Part shown: piece by piece, positions 14,201 to 25,112 of the stretch
Position numbering within the stretch: the first letter of the stretch is position 1
Layout: each line of letters opens with the position of its first letter
Source of the DNA: Metarhizium brunneum
Taxonomy: Eukaryota > Ascomycota > Sordariomycetes > Hypocreales > Clavicipitaceae
Length of the DNA stretch: 64,000 nucleotides
Assembly: GCF_013426205.1 (NCBI RefSeq)
Contig: NC_089425.1
Span: forward strand, 1,488,001 to 1,552,000
Reading direction: 5' to 3'
Notes under the pieces: model-generated
The model's database searches: none
Told to the model about the DNA's origin: nothing
What the model saw: the letters and a program-made list of their open reading frames with translations, nothing else
Position numbers and translations under genes: made by a program

Positions 14201-14261
14201 AATACGGCACCAACTTGCCCGCGTAGTCCTCCAATAGCTGCTCAGTCGAATTCGTAGCCAT
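11225..14261 (-). CDS. MHYT-domain membrane signalling protein (873 aa, six exons)
   Basis: The exons, in transcription order, are 14261-14092, 14005-13951, 13887-13384, 13313-13128, 13048-11564 and 11446-11225. All introns are GT-AG and all joins keep frame. The first ~300 residues are a polytopic membrane region carrying the MHYT-type motifs: SMH at about 74-76, GMHY at about 143-146 and GMHW at about 209-212. These lie in the pattern of the bacterial MHYT sensor unit, which is proposed to bind copper and sense a diatomic gas. The remaining ~570 residues are cytosolic. They include a segment that begins near FSTGHPLFHWMF and a Ser-rich, disordered C-terminus. The bacterial versions are fused to GGDEF/EAL or kinase domains, but nothing of that kind is visible here, so the output mechanism is unknown. 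The size and domain order agree with other fungal MHYT proteins as I remember them. Confidence 0.85.
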
Positions 14262-17200
14262 GCTGTCGGGTTTCTCGTCGTGTCTCACTCTATTTCGCCC
14301 ATCAACGACGTGGAAGATGGCAGGGGAAGAGAAAGAATAAAGGTGGTGGTCAAACCATATGTATGTCCTAAACTCAAATTTAGACACAGCCGGGAGTTGA
14401 TCCGAAAGGGGACAACTGCTTCCCAGTGTCTCATGAAACAAGAGCTACGGTACGGAGTACTTATGTATGTATGTGAGGGAACGGGGGCCGGCCCACGGGA
14501 ATGTGTGTAGGATACAACGTATTATAATGATTGGTTAGGTATAGGGAACACGAAGGCTCGACTAGCCGGCCGGGACCATAGATTGCCTTGCATGATGAAT
14601 GGGAAACGACTGGTATAGGAAATTAGTCGTCCGATGTGGTTCACACTTCTGTGTATCATCCGCGCGGCAATAGACCGAGTGGAGAGGCATCCAAAGTCAC
14701 GCACAGGTCGCGCGAGTCCGCTTTCCCGATTTAAGGTGACGGGATTGGAAAGCACATGAAGATGAAGAGCTGAGTAGTAAGTAGTGGTGGTATACAGGGA
14801 ACTGACGATTTCTCTCTTGTTGAGGCTATGGCTACTGGGAGGAGTTTGGGCCTCCAGCCCGTACCGGCAAGTGGATGTGAACGTGATCGAGGCTGGCCCA
14901 CGAAGCAAGCCTAACCAGGGGTTGACGAAAGAGATCCAACCAACCAGAGTACATGGCCGTACATGGTTCTCTACCGTGACAACGGTTTCCCCTGCCGCCC
15001 TCCACCAGTAGTGCCGGGGGTGGATCTGGGAGGGTTGCTTTGGAGGCAAAGAGGGTCGAGAAGGTTTGCGAACTCTTGGGACGATCCGCGGCCTGGGTCG
15101 CTGTTATTCGTCTGTTCCATCGCTTGCCCCTGGTAAACCGAGGCCCTGGTAACGAAACTACGCAGGTGTGGCTGTCAAACCTTACCGACAAACGCTCCAG
15201 CTCAGCCAGACAAGGCGAGAAAAGCCACAACTTGACCAAACCACTTTCGGGCGGCCTGGTCCAAGGCACGGCCCCTTGTTTACGCAAAGACTCAGTACCA
15301 AGCGTATAAAGAAACGGACGAGTCGCCCAAGAGAGAATGGGGCATGTGCAAGGTACATACAGATTGCATACAAGGCGAGTTTTCCAAGGCACACACACAG
15401 CCGAGTACAGACAGGCAAGATGGCTTGTTCGTACAGCTGAATCGGGTATAAAGAGCCTAGCCTGAAGCTGAATTCTCGCCGCAAATTGTACAGCCCGAGA
15501 GGTGAAGGCGGGTTCAAAAGCAAATAACTCGATCCTGCTTAGCCGCGGACGTTGCAGAGGTTGTTGCGACGCAGTGACAAAAGCAACTCTTGATTAATAA
15601 ATGTCGCACCCTGCTTCTTTTGCCCAGCAACTCCACTCAAACGATTGCGGGCAACCGAGGAGGAAGCATTAAAATAAAAAAACAAAGGTGGAAAAAGTAA
15701 AACCCGCGAGAACAATGGCAAACGCTGGGTCTGGAGACTACGGAGTACCGTCCCCCAATCTTGCTGTGGTGAGGGGTGAAAAAGAGTTCCAGCCTCAGGC
15801 ACAGACACACACACACCCACTCACACCAGACAGCGAGAGGTCTTGAAGAGTCAATACAATAGCGGAGGCACAGATTCTGCAACAGCCTGACCATCTGGAT
15901 CAAGCATCATTGTCGGCTATGGCGAGCGCCTGATGAGAGGCAGACGATGGCTTTTTCGACCCTACGACTCGTACAGGAAGCGATTGTTGCTCAATTGGGC
16001 TTAAGGACCGTGCAGTTGCATCCCGGCCCCAAACGGTCCCTGAGTGTTAACGCCACGATTTGGCTTCGACCCTGTACGAGTCGAGGGCGCAGAGTATGCG
16101 TGCACTACTACAAGTACGAGCCGGTGATGACATGACATGATTTTGCGCCGCTCAGGTCCCGTCCAGAAAGCTTGCGAGTCTTTCGTCGCCTGCTTTTGGT
16201 GAGGCGCGGCTGTGGGTTAGGGGAATCGAGAGGCGACCCTTTTCGTTTCGTTTCGTTTCCTTTCTTTTTCCCTTTTTCGACACCCAGTTTACTAATTACT
16301 ATCTTGCCCCCTTTTTAGTGACAAGCCTGGCCCTTGGGTTTCTGGACAAACGAGAAATGCACCAAGTAATCAACTTGAAGGGTTCGTTGGTTCGCCTCAA
16401 TGCAACCTCGCATCGACGCGGGCCTGCCAGAATAGTAATTATGCATGCAGATGCTGGTGCTAGCCGACGCCGGCTCCATGTTTCCCTGCCGTCCATGATA
16501 CCCTTGATCTTGAACAAGTGACTGTGTCTGAGGCTGAGTCGCAACTCGTCAAGCAAACACCTTCTCTCGACGTCGTCAACGCCCAAGCGCCGATCGTCAT
16601 GTTCCAAGACAATGCCGCGTTTGACATCTGTCTGTCGCAGCATGTTCCTAACTGGGGTTACTCTCAGACCTCTGATTCTTCACATAAGCTCCTGTGAATC
16701 GTCTCCATGCTCTTGGCAATGGCTTCTCGGCAAACAGGTCATCGCCGCCAGTCAATGGTCGAGGTGTGCCTATCGTCACTGCGACCCAATAGTCCAGGCG
16801 AGTATACTTGACTAGCACTGGCCCAGTGTTGTGTTGCCCATTGGTGAGAACAGACGATAGCGGAGAGATGGGGACAAAGAACAGAAAGTCGGCTTTCTTT
16901 TCCACTCCAAGTCAAGACTCAAGACTAGGCCCGCGCAAGTCCGGTTGTTTTGTCATTGGCGCCAAGCTCCAGAAACTATTGAATGCTGTAGGTAGGCCAG
17001 ATATATACTACTTTGTATGGTAGTATTTTGTCACGTCAGGCGGCAGAGGCCCGGCATTCTTTGTGGCAGTATGGCGTGCACAAGCGTACCGCATGGTGGA
17101 GGATGGAAAAGGAAGTGTCAATATGACAAAAGCAACCCAACAAGCCAAAAAAAAAAAAAGCAAGGTTCAGTCGCGTGCCCCAGACCATTAATTGATGCTT

Positions 17201-18699
17201 TGGATGAGCATTCGCAGGCCGGAGTATCATAACTTGATTATTTTTGTTCTCTGTGATGACTCGTTATGAAGTTTATTAGTGCTTATAGTTTGTGATTCCT
17301 CACGACGCGAAGCATCATCAACCGTACGGGGTAGACGATGAGAGTCGACCCATGTAAGCTTTCTCTTGCTCTCGCCTACCCACGCCACCGCTCTTCAGCT
17401 GTCAAAATAGCCTGGCCCCGGCCCTTTCACCAAAAGACGCCCCACCGTCTCCATTAATGTCTTGAATGTGCCTGGCCCATCAACGTACACCAGTTGACAC
17501 GTCCATCAACGTACACCAGTTGACACGTCCATCAGGTAGCCATCTTCAACGGCCTCTGCCTCGAGCTTGACTTGTCTCAACCCTGGCCCCTGGCCCCTCA
17601 GTTTGGCAACATAAGGCCTAATACAGCAATTCAGGTCATCCATTACCGGAAACCATCTACACAGACTGGCCTGAGAAACGTCTTCTCACCGTGGACGGGC
17701 GCGTTGGGGTCCCACTGCCAGCACTGGGCATGGCCTGATCTGTTTCAAAGCCCTCCGAAACCACACATGCGGCTGTAGAGCTCACAGACACGCACGGTCA
17801 GAAAACAATGTCAACTGTCGTCTTTTTCTTTTGTTTCATTGTCCCTTTCCCCGGCCCATCCCCGCTTTTCTTGTCGACGGTCCGTGCTGGAGACAAAGCC
17901 GTGGGTCCCCCGACCGCAACATCATGGCCTTCGGGGCTATCGTTGATGGCACAGACTGGCTGGGAGAGGTGTGCCTGTTTCGTGTGCGTCTGTCAGACGG
18001 CTAGACTCTGGGGAATTGCATGAGCAAGGCCGGGCTGACACGCCCATCCACACGCTACGGCGTCGACTAAAGACATTTGGCGAGTCCTGGGCATCACCCA
18101 TTGGTGGCCGTCAAGGGAAGGGAAGCCAAGGGAGCCAAGGGAGTGCCAAAGACGATCGAGATGGATAGTCACCGGGGCCCCTCTCATCCAAGCTCCCAGG
18201 CCATGTCTATATTATACGCGGATTTGGAAAGAATTGGAGCCCGTCTACTCCGTATGCATACACATCTATTCATATATATATTGTAGTCCCTGTGTCACAT
18301 CTCGGTTAAATCCAACGCCACCGTTCCACCTCGTGCTGGGCCTGTAAGTGATCAATTCCCACGTAGCCGTGCTGGAATCTATTTCTCAAGCATACATACA
18401 TATTATTTTCTCTTCTCGAACCCCGGATACACTATCCTTTTTTAGACTTGTACCACCATCGTTTCACCCAAAAACAACACTTGTCGCCAATAACATCCCA
18501 CGCCAAACTCCACGACCACAGATGATTAATACGCCACCGGCCAGACATTCGGACAAGATCGATCAATCCTTCCACCTGCATATGTGGTCGACCTAGTTGA
18601 GGAAGAATCAAGGAAGAAGAAGGAAACAAGGGGGAAAAGGAACCAAGAACATCGCCAGGCAAGCATTCGGCGAACACAACATCACCCCCCTTGGCCAGC
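14262..18699. other. 4.4-kb divergent intergenic region with a 26-bp direct repeat
   Basis: This stretch lies between the divergently transcribed MHYT and HypX-like genes. No family or splice-consistent gene was found on either strand. It contains a TTTCG microsatellite (about 16239-16265), a poly-A run near 17148 and a perfect 26-bp tandem duplication at 17478-17529. It probably holds both promoters. Confidence 0.5.
17478..17529. repeat. Perfect 26-bp tandem duplication
   Basis: Two identical 26-bp copies abut at 17478-17503 and 17504-17529. The unit begins CATCAACGTACACC and ends GACACGTC. The sequence then continues CATCA, the start of a third copy. Perfect identity suggests a recent slippage event. 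Confidence 0.9.
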
Positions 18700-20937
18700 A
18701 TGAAGATCCTCTTCCTCTGTACGGCGCACAACTCGCTCTCGCAGCGGCTGTTCCTCGTTCTATCGCGGAAGCATTCCATCACCGTTGAATATGCCTTGTG
18801 TGCAGAGAAGATGATTGAGGCAGCCGATTTGGCCAAGCCACATCTCATCATCTGCCCCTTCCTCACGTCTCTGGTGCCGCAGCAAATCTACGAGACGTAT
18901 CTGACCCTCATTGTACACCCCGGGCCTCCAGGGGATGCCGGGCCTAGTGCCCTCGACTGGATGCTGATGGGTGACGACGGCACCGTGGCAGACAGTCAAC
19001 AATTACTGCGCGAAAACCGCTTCAACCCCGTAGGAAGAAGTCACTGGGGCGTCACGGTTCTGCAAGCCATTGCCGAGTTTGATAAAGGCCCCGTGTGGGC
19101 CTTTGATCAGTTCCCCGTCAACATCAATGACACCAGCGTAACCAAGTCGAGTCTGTATAGGGGCCCGGTGACACAGGCTGCCGTTGCTGCAACGCTGGCT
19201 GCCATTGATAGAATCGAGGCCGCCGCGTCTTTGGCACCTACCCCCGTTGGAGCGCCTCTGTCGCCTCCCACAACTCCGAGGCCCGATGGCACCGGCTCGA
19301 GCGTGTCGAGAAACACCTCCCCCAGCCTCTCTGCAGACAAGGAGTTTGCACAACTGTCAGTCACCACGTCGGAGCCGTTTCTCGGCGGCAAAACACATCA
19401 CAGGCCGCTCCTCAAGGCATCAGACAGGCAGTTTGACGTCAGAAAGCACACCGCCTCGGCGATATCTCGAAGGATCCGCAGTGCCGACTCCCAGCCCGGC
19501 TGTCTGAGTGACCTGTTTGGCCCCAAGCTGTATCTGTACGGCGGCATCATCGAGAACCCGACCCTGCTCTCCTCCAACAGAGGCCATATTGCACCGGGCA
19601 GCATCATTGCCGTCCGGGACGAGGCGGTCTGCGTTGCCACCTGTGACAACAAGGGCATCTGGATCACACACGTGAGACGAGTCAAGGCCAAGACGGACGC
19701 TGCATTGTGGCCAAAGGTTCCTGCCACGTCGGGCCTCGAGCAGCTTGGTATTTCTACCGGCAGCCCGTCGACCTGGTTCCATTCGCTGCTCCCCCAGACA
19801 CAGCCGGAGGAGTGGGCAAGGTCGTACCACGACACCTTCCAGGAGACTTGGGTACACTTGGTAACCGACGGCCACAAGCAAATTGCCTACTTGTACTTTG
19901 AGTTTTACAACGGCGCCATGAGCACAGAACAGTGCAGGCGCATGGTCCGGTGCCTCGAGTACATCCTATCCACGACCGACGGCCCGAACCAGAGCCTGCC
20001 CCTGGCGGCCGTGGTGCTCATGGGCGGCAGCTCGTACTTCAGCAACGGCATCCATCTCAACGTCATCGAGTCGGCGGCCGACCCTGCGCTGGAGTCGTGG
20101 TACAACATCAACGCCATCAACGACATTGTCGAGAAGCTCCTCCTGGACCTGCCCGCCCGTGGCGTCACCACAATCTCGGCCATCAGGGGCAACTGCGCCG
20201 CTGGCGGCGTCGCGCTGGCGGCGGCCTGCGATGTCGTCGTGGCGGGAGAGCACGTCGTGTTGAATCCAGCGTACAGGGCGCTGGGGTTGAACGGATCTGA
20301 ACTCCACAGCGTCAGCTATCTCGGACGCTGCGGCGCCGAGGGAGCCAAGGCGGCTCTGCGTTCCATGACGCCACTGAGCGCAGACGACGCCCGGGGCATG
20401 GGTCTCGTCGACCACGTCCTGCGCGTGGCCCCCGACGCCCTCGACGCCGCTGTGCGAGCCCACGTCGAGGGCTTGTTCCCTCCCGGCAAGAAGCGTGGCC
20501 TGGCGCCGTCGGCCAAGGCCGGCGCTTGGAAGCGCAACGTGGACACGTCTCCAGCGGGCTTGGCCCTCGCCCGCGCGGCTGAGCTGGGCCAGATGTCGAT
20601 GGACTTTTGGAGTGCCCGGTCCGAGAGATACCACTCTCGCCGGAGGGACTTTGTGCGCAAGGTGAAGCCGTCGTCGACGCCGCTGCGGTTTGCGACGCAC
20701 CGAAGGGAGAAGGGCATGATGGATGAAGAGGAACGGGACACGTTTGACTCGGTCGAGTGGTTTGTGGAGAAGTCCATGTGCAGTCTGAAGAGGGATATTT
20801 CAGACAGAATGGTGCAGTTGATAAAGGACTTTTCCAGAAGTGGTGATAATTTCGAGAGAAGCAACATCCGGAATGACGACGCGAAGGTTGCGGCCAGCAC
20901 GAGCACGACGCTGTTTGGCTGCTATTATAATCCCTAA
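18700..20937 (+). CDS. HypX/HoxX-like formyltransferase-enoyl-CoA hydratase fusion (745 aa)
   Basis: This single-exon gene begins at the ATG of MKILFLC. The N-terminal half resembles N10-formyl-tetrahydrofolate-dependent formyltransferases in the HypX subtype: HPGPPGDAGPSALDW at 73-87, with the catalytic-type His, and WGVTVLQA at 116-123. The C-terminal half (about 395-590) is a crotonase fold, with SNGIHLNVIE near 447-456 and GNCAAGGVALAAACDVVVA near 496-514 matching the oxyanion-hole region. In bacteria HypX makes CO from a formyl-THF-derived formyl group through formyl-CoA, for aerobic [NiFe]-hydrogenase maturation. Fungi have no such hydrogenase, so the role here is unknown; formyl-CoA or one-carbon chemistry is inference. 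Residues ~178-240 form a Pro/Ser/Thr-rich linker absent from compact bacterial forms. No targeting signal is obvious. The open frame has no break and the GC-rich third positions match the neighbouring core genes. Confidence 0.85.
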   Translation: MKILFLCTAHNSLSQRLFLVLSRKHSITVEYALCAEKMIEAADLAKPHLIICPFLTSLVPQQIYETYLTLIVHPGPPGDAGPSALDWMLMGDDGTVADSQQLLRENRFNPVGRSHWGVTVLQAIAEFDKGPVWAFDQFPVNINDTSVTKSSLYRGPVTQAAVAATLAAIDRIEAAASLAPTPVGAPLSPPTTPRPDGTGSSVSRNTSPSLSADKEFAQLSVTTSEPFLGGKTHHRPLLKASDRQFDVRKHTASAISRRIRSADSQPGCLSDLFGPKLYLYGGIIENPTLLSSNRGHIAPGSIIAVRDEAVCVATCDNKGIWITHVRRVKAKTDAALWPKVPATSGLEQLGISTGSPSTWFHSLLPQTQPEEWARSYHDTFQETWVHLVTDGHKQIAYLYFEFYNGAMSTEQCRRMVRCLEYILSTTDGPNQSLPLAAVVLMGGSSYFSNGIHLNVIESAADPALESWYNINAINDIVEKLLLDLPARGVTTISAIRGNCAAGGVALAAACDVVVAGEHVVLNPAYRALGLNGSELHSVSYLGRCGAEGAKAALRSMTPLSADDARGMGLVDHVLRVAPDALDAAVRAHVEGLFPPGKKRGLAPSAKAGAWKRNVDTSPAGLALARAAELGQMSMDFWSARSERYHSRRRDFVRKVKPSSTPLRFATHRREKGMMDEEERDTFDSVEWFVEKSMCSLKRDISDRMVQLIKDFSRSGDNFERSNIRNDDAKVAASTSTTLFGCYYNP

Positions 20938-20975
20938 TGAGGACACATGGAGCCACTCCGGACTACATACAATAT

Positions 20976-21276
20976 AACCCCTGAAAGTTTAGCCATGTGT
21001 GACATTAGTGAGTAGGGCCAGCTGTCAGGTTATTTATTAACAGCTGTCAGAGTAAGCCACGTATTTTTTCTAGAAAAACTAATAAAATAATATAAGAAGA
21101 ATAAAAGAAATATAAACCCTAATAAAAAGTACTAATCCTTTTATATAAACTATGTGATGCTTTTAGTACCTTTTACTTTACTTCCTGTATCCCTTATTTT
21201 TTTACAGGCACCGTATTGGGCCCTTAGCCCCTGCAACCTCCACTGGAAGTCACGGGTGGCTAAACTTACAGGGGTT
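20976..21276. mobile_element. MITE-like element with imperfect terminal inverted repeats
   Basis: The left end (AACCCCTGAAAGTTTAGCC, from 20976) is an inverted match to the right end (GGCTAAACTTACAGGGGTT, ending 21276). The similarity runs on to about 28 bp, with roughly 4 mismatches. The 301-bp unit has an AT-rich interior (21040-21150) and no coding capacity. It also carries two direct CAGCTGTCAG copies near 21020-21050. I could not see a clear target-site duplication, so the superfamily is undecided. It sits 38 bp downstream of the HypX-like stop codon and could contribute to that gene's 3' end. Confidence 0.65.
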
Positions 21277-21671
21277 GGATTGTATGTACCAGGACCGGTT
21301 CATGCATATATTTTTTTTTTTAATTATTGCTCTAGCCTAATGATACCTCTACTTTGTTTTCTCGCTTATCAATCCACGCCACGTCCTGTCTTGTCATGTC
21401 TTGAATAAGTACGTACCTGGTAGACGGCTTTATGCTTTCAATATTTCTCGCATTTGTGTCAGCGTTAACATTGAACTGATCCCCCCTGCCGTCGTCCTCT
21501 TGCTATAGGGTAGGGGACTTGTCTGGCGCCCCACTGCATCATGAAGCTTACTTACTTCCAGGTTCGAGCTGCGATGTGACACCAGCTTTCGTCGGACCCC
21601 AATTCACATCCCATCTTTCTCACCATCAAAACATACCACCGGCGAAAAACGACCAAAAGAAAAAAGGGACC

Positions 21672-23117
21672 ATGGCGCCGCGCCCAAGCGCCGATCCCGC
21701 ACCGGCCACAGCAAACGGCGACTCTCATGCCGCCAGAATCGGCCCTCACCCCGGCTTCATCTCCAGCTCGAATCAATACAGCTCCGAAATCAAGATCCGC
21801 CGCATGCTCAAGGACAATGGCTGCGATCCCGCGCGAGAGGACAACTACCGCCTCCAGGGCGTCCAGCTGATCAACAACGTGAGGGAGAATCTGCAGCTGT
21901 GCGTTCCCGTCTGCCCCCTTTTCTGTCTGGTGCACCTGGGCTGACAAGCAACCTTCGCAGACCCGTCCGGACGTTTGACACGGCCTGCACCTACTACCAC
22001 AAGTTTCGGTTAAACTTTCGCGACGCCGAGTACAGCCACCAAGATGCAGCTCTGGCGTCATTATTCGTCGCGTGCAAAGTGGAAGACACCATCAAAAAGT
22101 CCAAGGACATACTAGCCGCCGCGTACAACGTCAAGAACCCCGAAAAGACGGTCGCCCCCGACGACAAGGTACGTGTGCTCGGCGGGAACGGCCAACTCGC
22201 CCTTCAGGCGCCGGCGGGAAGGGGGAAAAGCTAACCAGGTGACGCAGATGTTCGAAGCGCCCGGCAAGATCATCATCGGGCTGGAGCGCTTCATCCTCGA
22301 AACGATAGGCTTCGACTTCCGCACGCGGTACCCGCAGAAGCTGCTCGTCAAGGTGGTGCGGCGCGCGCTGGGCAAGTCGTCGGCCAACTCGCGCGCCTTC
22401 TTCGCCACCGCGTACGACATGTGCATCGACATGTACAAGACGTTTGTGCCCATCAAGCAGACCACGCTGTCCATGGTCATGGCCGTGGTCGAGCTGACGG
22501 CGCGCATGCGCGGCGAGCACCTCGAGCGGGTGCGCGACTTCGCCGCCGGCAGGAGGCAGTACAGCCGGGACGCCGTCATGGAGACCATGCTCGACCTGCT
22601 CGACCTGTACGTGCAGCACCACAAGTCGACCAGGATCGGCGCCCGCTTCGACCTCGGCAAGTTCATCGACATCAAGATCCGGCTCAACACCGACCTGGAC
22701 AGCACCGCCAAGCCGAGGTACTTGTACCACTGCCACAGGTGCGAGGTGGAGGAGGCGCACCCGCTCTCTTCGACGACGGCCTCGGCTACGGACCCGACGA
22801 CGGCGTCGAACCCCTGGCCCGCGGACGCGTCTATCCGGCGGACGGCGCGCGGCCAGGACGGCACGATGCGCTTCGTGTTTGACCCCGAGGCCGCCAAGGA
22901 CGAGCAGGAGACGGTCGGCCAGTTCTTCAAGGATGAGTACGAAGAGTACGAGGTGGAAGTCGAGGAGCCCGTCCCGCCGCCGGACAGAGACGAGGCGCCG
23001 CGTGGGAGGGGAGGATACCGCGGCGGCTACAGAGACAGGGGCGATCACAGGCGCGGCGGACCGTATGGCGCACATCGTGGAGATAGGTATCACAGGGGAC
23101 GGGGGCGATATCACTAA
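21672..23117 (+). CDS. ctk2: CTD kinase subunit beta (cyclin, Ctk2-like), 434 aa
   Basis: The exons are 21672-21898, 21961-22168 and 22248-23117. The second acceptor is placed at GACGCAG because the branch-point-like CTAAC is too close to the alternative CCAG three codons earlier; that alternative would add three residues in frame. The protein has a cyclin box (about 60-290) of the K/T/C type, including ACTYYHKFRLNF and SLFVACKVEDT, as expected for the cyclin of the CTDK-I complex. That complex phosphorylates Ser2 of the RNA polymerase II C-terminal domain in the nucleus. An acidic stretch (DEYEEYEVEVEE) is followed by an RGG/RGGY-rich tail (about 396-434). The tail suggests RNA or condensate binding and is longer than in yeast Ctk2. 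The gene is convergent with the PTEN-like gene, 196 bp between stop codons. Confidence 0.88.
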
Positions 23118-23313
23118 TGAATACACGGCATACATGTAGGGCCAGGTGTAAAATGTCGGCTGCAATATCGCAAGTGGAAAAATGACCGCTGTCAAATACA
23201 TGTGTTTCCTCCGTGCGTGTAAATGGCAACATTACCATCCGGCTTCGTCGATATCAAGGGGAAATAACATCACGGGAACACCACCGCTCCCCAATGCGCC
23301 GCCGTCCCGTCCT

Positions 23314-25112
23314 CTACCTCTTCCCGTCTTCCTTGTCGAGCGCCAAATCCTCACCCCCGGGTCCCGAGGACTTCAAACCGTCCTCTACCTCCCCATCACC
23401 ACTCCCGTCGTCTTCGCCGTCGCCGCGACCATCGCCATCATCCGACCGCTCCACGCTCAAATCCCTCTCGCCCTTGCCGCCCTCCACGGCCGCAGTGCCC
23501 CTCCAGTCCGCGGCCGCAACCTGCGGTACCGGCTCCCCTTCCCCAGGCTCGACAATCTCCTCGCCCTCCTTGCCGCCATCGCCAGCCACCCTCCACACGA
23601 CGCTCATCTTGTCCAGCGCCCTCGATCCCTTCCAGGACAAGCCCTTGATGCCGTCCATTGCCTCCCACTCTATCGTGAAGACGCCGCTCTCGTCCGCCTT
23701 TTCTGCCCCCTGCTCGGGGCCGCGGCCCTCAAAGAAGGCGTTGAACCACACGTGCGCCACGGACGACACCACAGTCCAGCTCAAGCTCTTGTGTGTCCGG
23801 GTCCGTTGTTTCAGTGCGATATTCACATCGCTGTTGGGTATGCGGATCGGCCGCGCCGGTCTAAACACCACCGCCATCCCGCCCGGCTGCTCCCCGTCAA
23901 GAACACCATTGCCGCGGCTCGCACTGCTGCTTCTGCTGCTGCCCGTCTTGGATCTCGCCTTGTCGACGCCGTCCCCAGCACCGCCGCCCGGCTGCGTCTC
24001 CTGGACCGGCCCCGTCTCTCTACCCGCCGGCTCGTGCCTCGTCTTGTCCCCCGCCTCACCAGTCCATGTATGCTTGCGCTCGACGCCCGCGGCGCTGCTC
24101 GCCTCGCCAGCCGAATCCGCCTGCTGCGGAGCCTTCATGTTGTCCGCCGGATATCCCACCAGGCCCAAGAGCGTGTCGACCAGCCCGCTCCTCGGCGGCT
24201 CGCCCGCCTCCACCACCAGCCTCTCCTCGGGGCCGAACGTGTGAATCTTGTGCACCTTCTTGCCCTCGTCGGCGAAGCCTCTGACGAAGACGTCGACGCC
24301 GCCCCGCAAACCCCAGACGTGGACCTCCACAATCTCAACCGGCCTGTCGACGTACTGCTTGCCGTGGTCCTTCCAGCGGTCGACGTAGCCCACCCACCGC
24401 AGCTGCGAGGGTATCGAGACGCCCGGCCCGAAGCCTTCCTTCATGCGCTGCCTGGTGAAGTTGTCGAGCGCCCTCTGCGCCGCCCAGCCCTCCTCCGAGA
24501 TGAGGTAGCTGCACGACACGGTTCCCGAGCGGCCCTTGCCCGCCTTGCAGTGAATCACGACGACCCTCTTGCCGCCGCGGCTCTCTTCCCCTTCCGGCGG
24601 GGGCCCCCCGTGCAGTGCGCCCCCGTGCAGCCAGTTCCTCATGCTCGCCATGATCGGGGGCACCAGCCGAAACGGCGGCGGGTGGTGGTCCGGCCACGGG
24701 TAGTGGCATACTCTCCCGAAGACGGCCTCGTCGGGGTACCCCGTGCCTTCGGCGCGAAACTCCCATATCGCCCAGTCGTCGCCGTGTTTGGCCGTCAGCC
24801 AGGCTCTGAGCTTGTCGAGGGGGTTGCGGTACGCCCGCTGCGGCCATGTCTGCGAGGGTCCAGACCTGCGTTTTTTTGTTATCGTGTCAGCCGCGGTATG
24901 GGGTAGAAAGTACATAAATGCTTTTATTAAAAAAACAAAACAAATGAAAACCAAATGTCACCATGTCACAGTGAGCAAGTGTGTAAGAGAATCAAGGTGA
25001 GGGGTGAGACGTACGTAACTATTATAGAGTCGGTCACATAGCACAGGTCCAGCTTTGCCTCGGGGTGTCTCACCCTTGGCCCAGCGACAATCTGTCGCAG
25101 AGTCGAGGTCAT
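23314..25112 (-). CDS. PTEN/Tep1-like phosphatidylinositol-3-phosphatase, 549 aa
   Basis: The exons are 25112-25015 and 24865-23314, separated by a 149-nt GT-AG intron at the usual fungal position (...DSIIVT/SGPSQ...). The dual-specificity phosphatase domain contains the P-loop HCKAGKGRSGT at 138-148 (nucleophile Cys139, Arg145). The two lysines in the loop are diagnostic of PTEN-type activity on PtdIns(3,4,5)P3. The likely general-acid Asp lies in YPWPDHH (about Asp92). A C2-like region follows: one part near 215-270 and another after SDVNIALKQ near 400. The two parts are split by a ~100-residue Gly/Ser/Glu-rich insertion, and the C-terminus is acidic and low-complexity. The role is inferred to be antagonism of PI3K-type signalling at membranes. 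The start is chosen because MTSTLRQIVAGPR aligns with the PTEN N-terminal PIP2-binding motif region. Confidence 0.88.
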
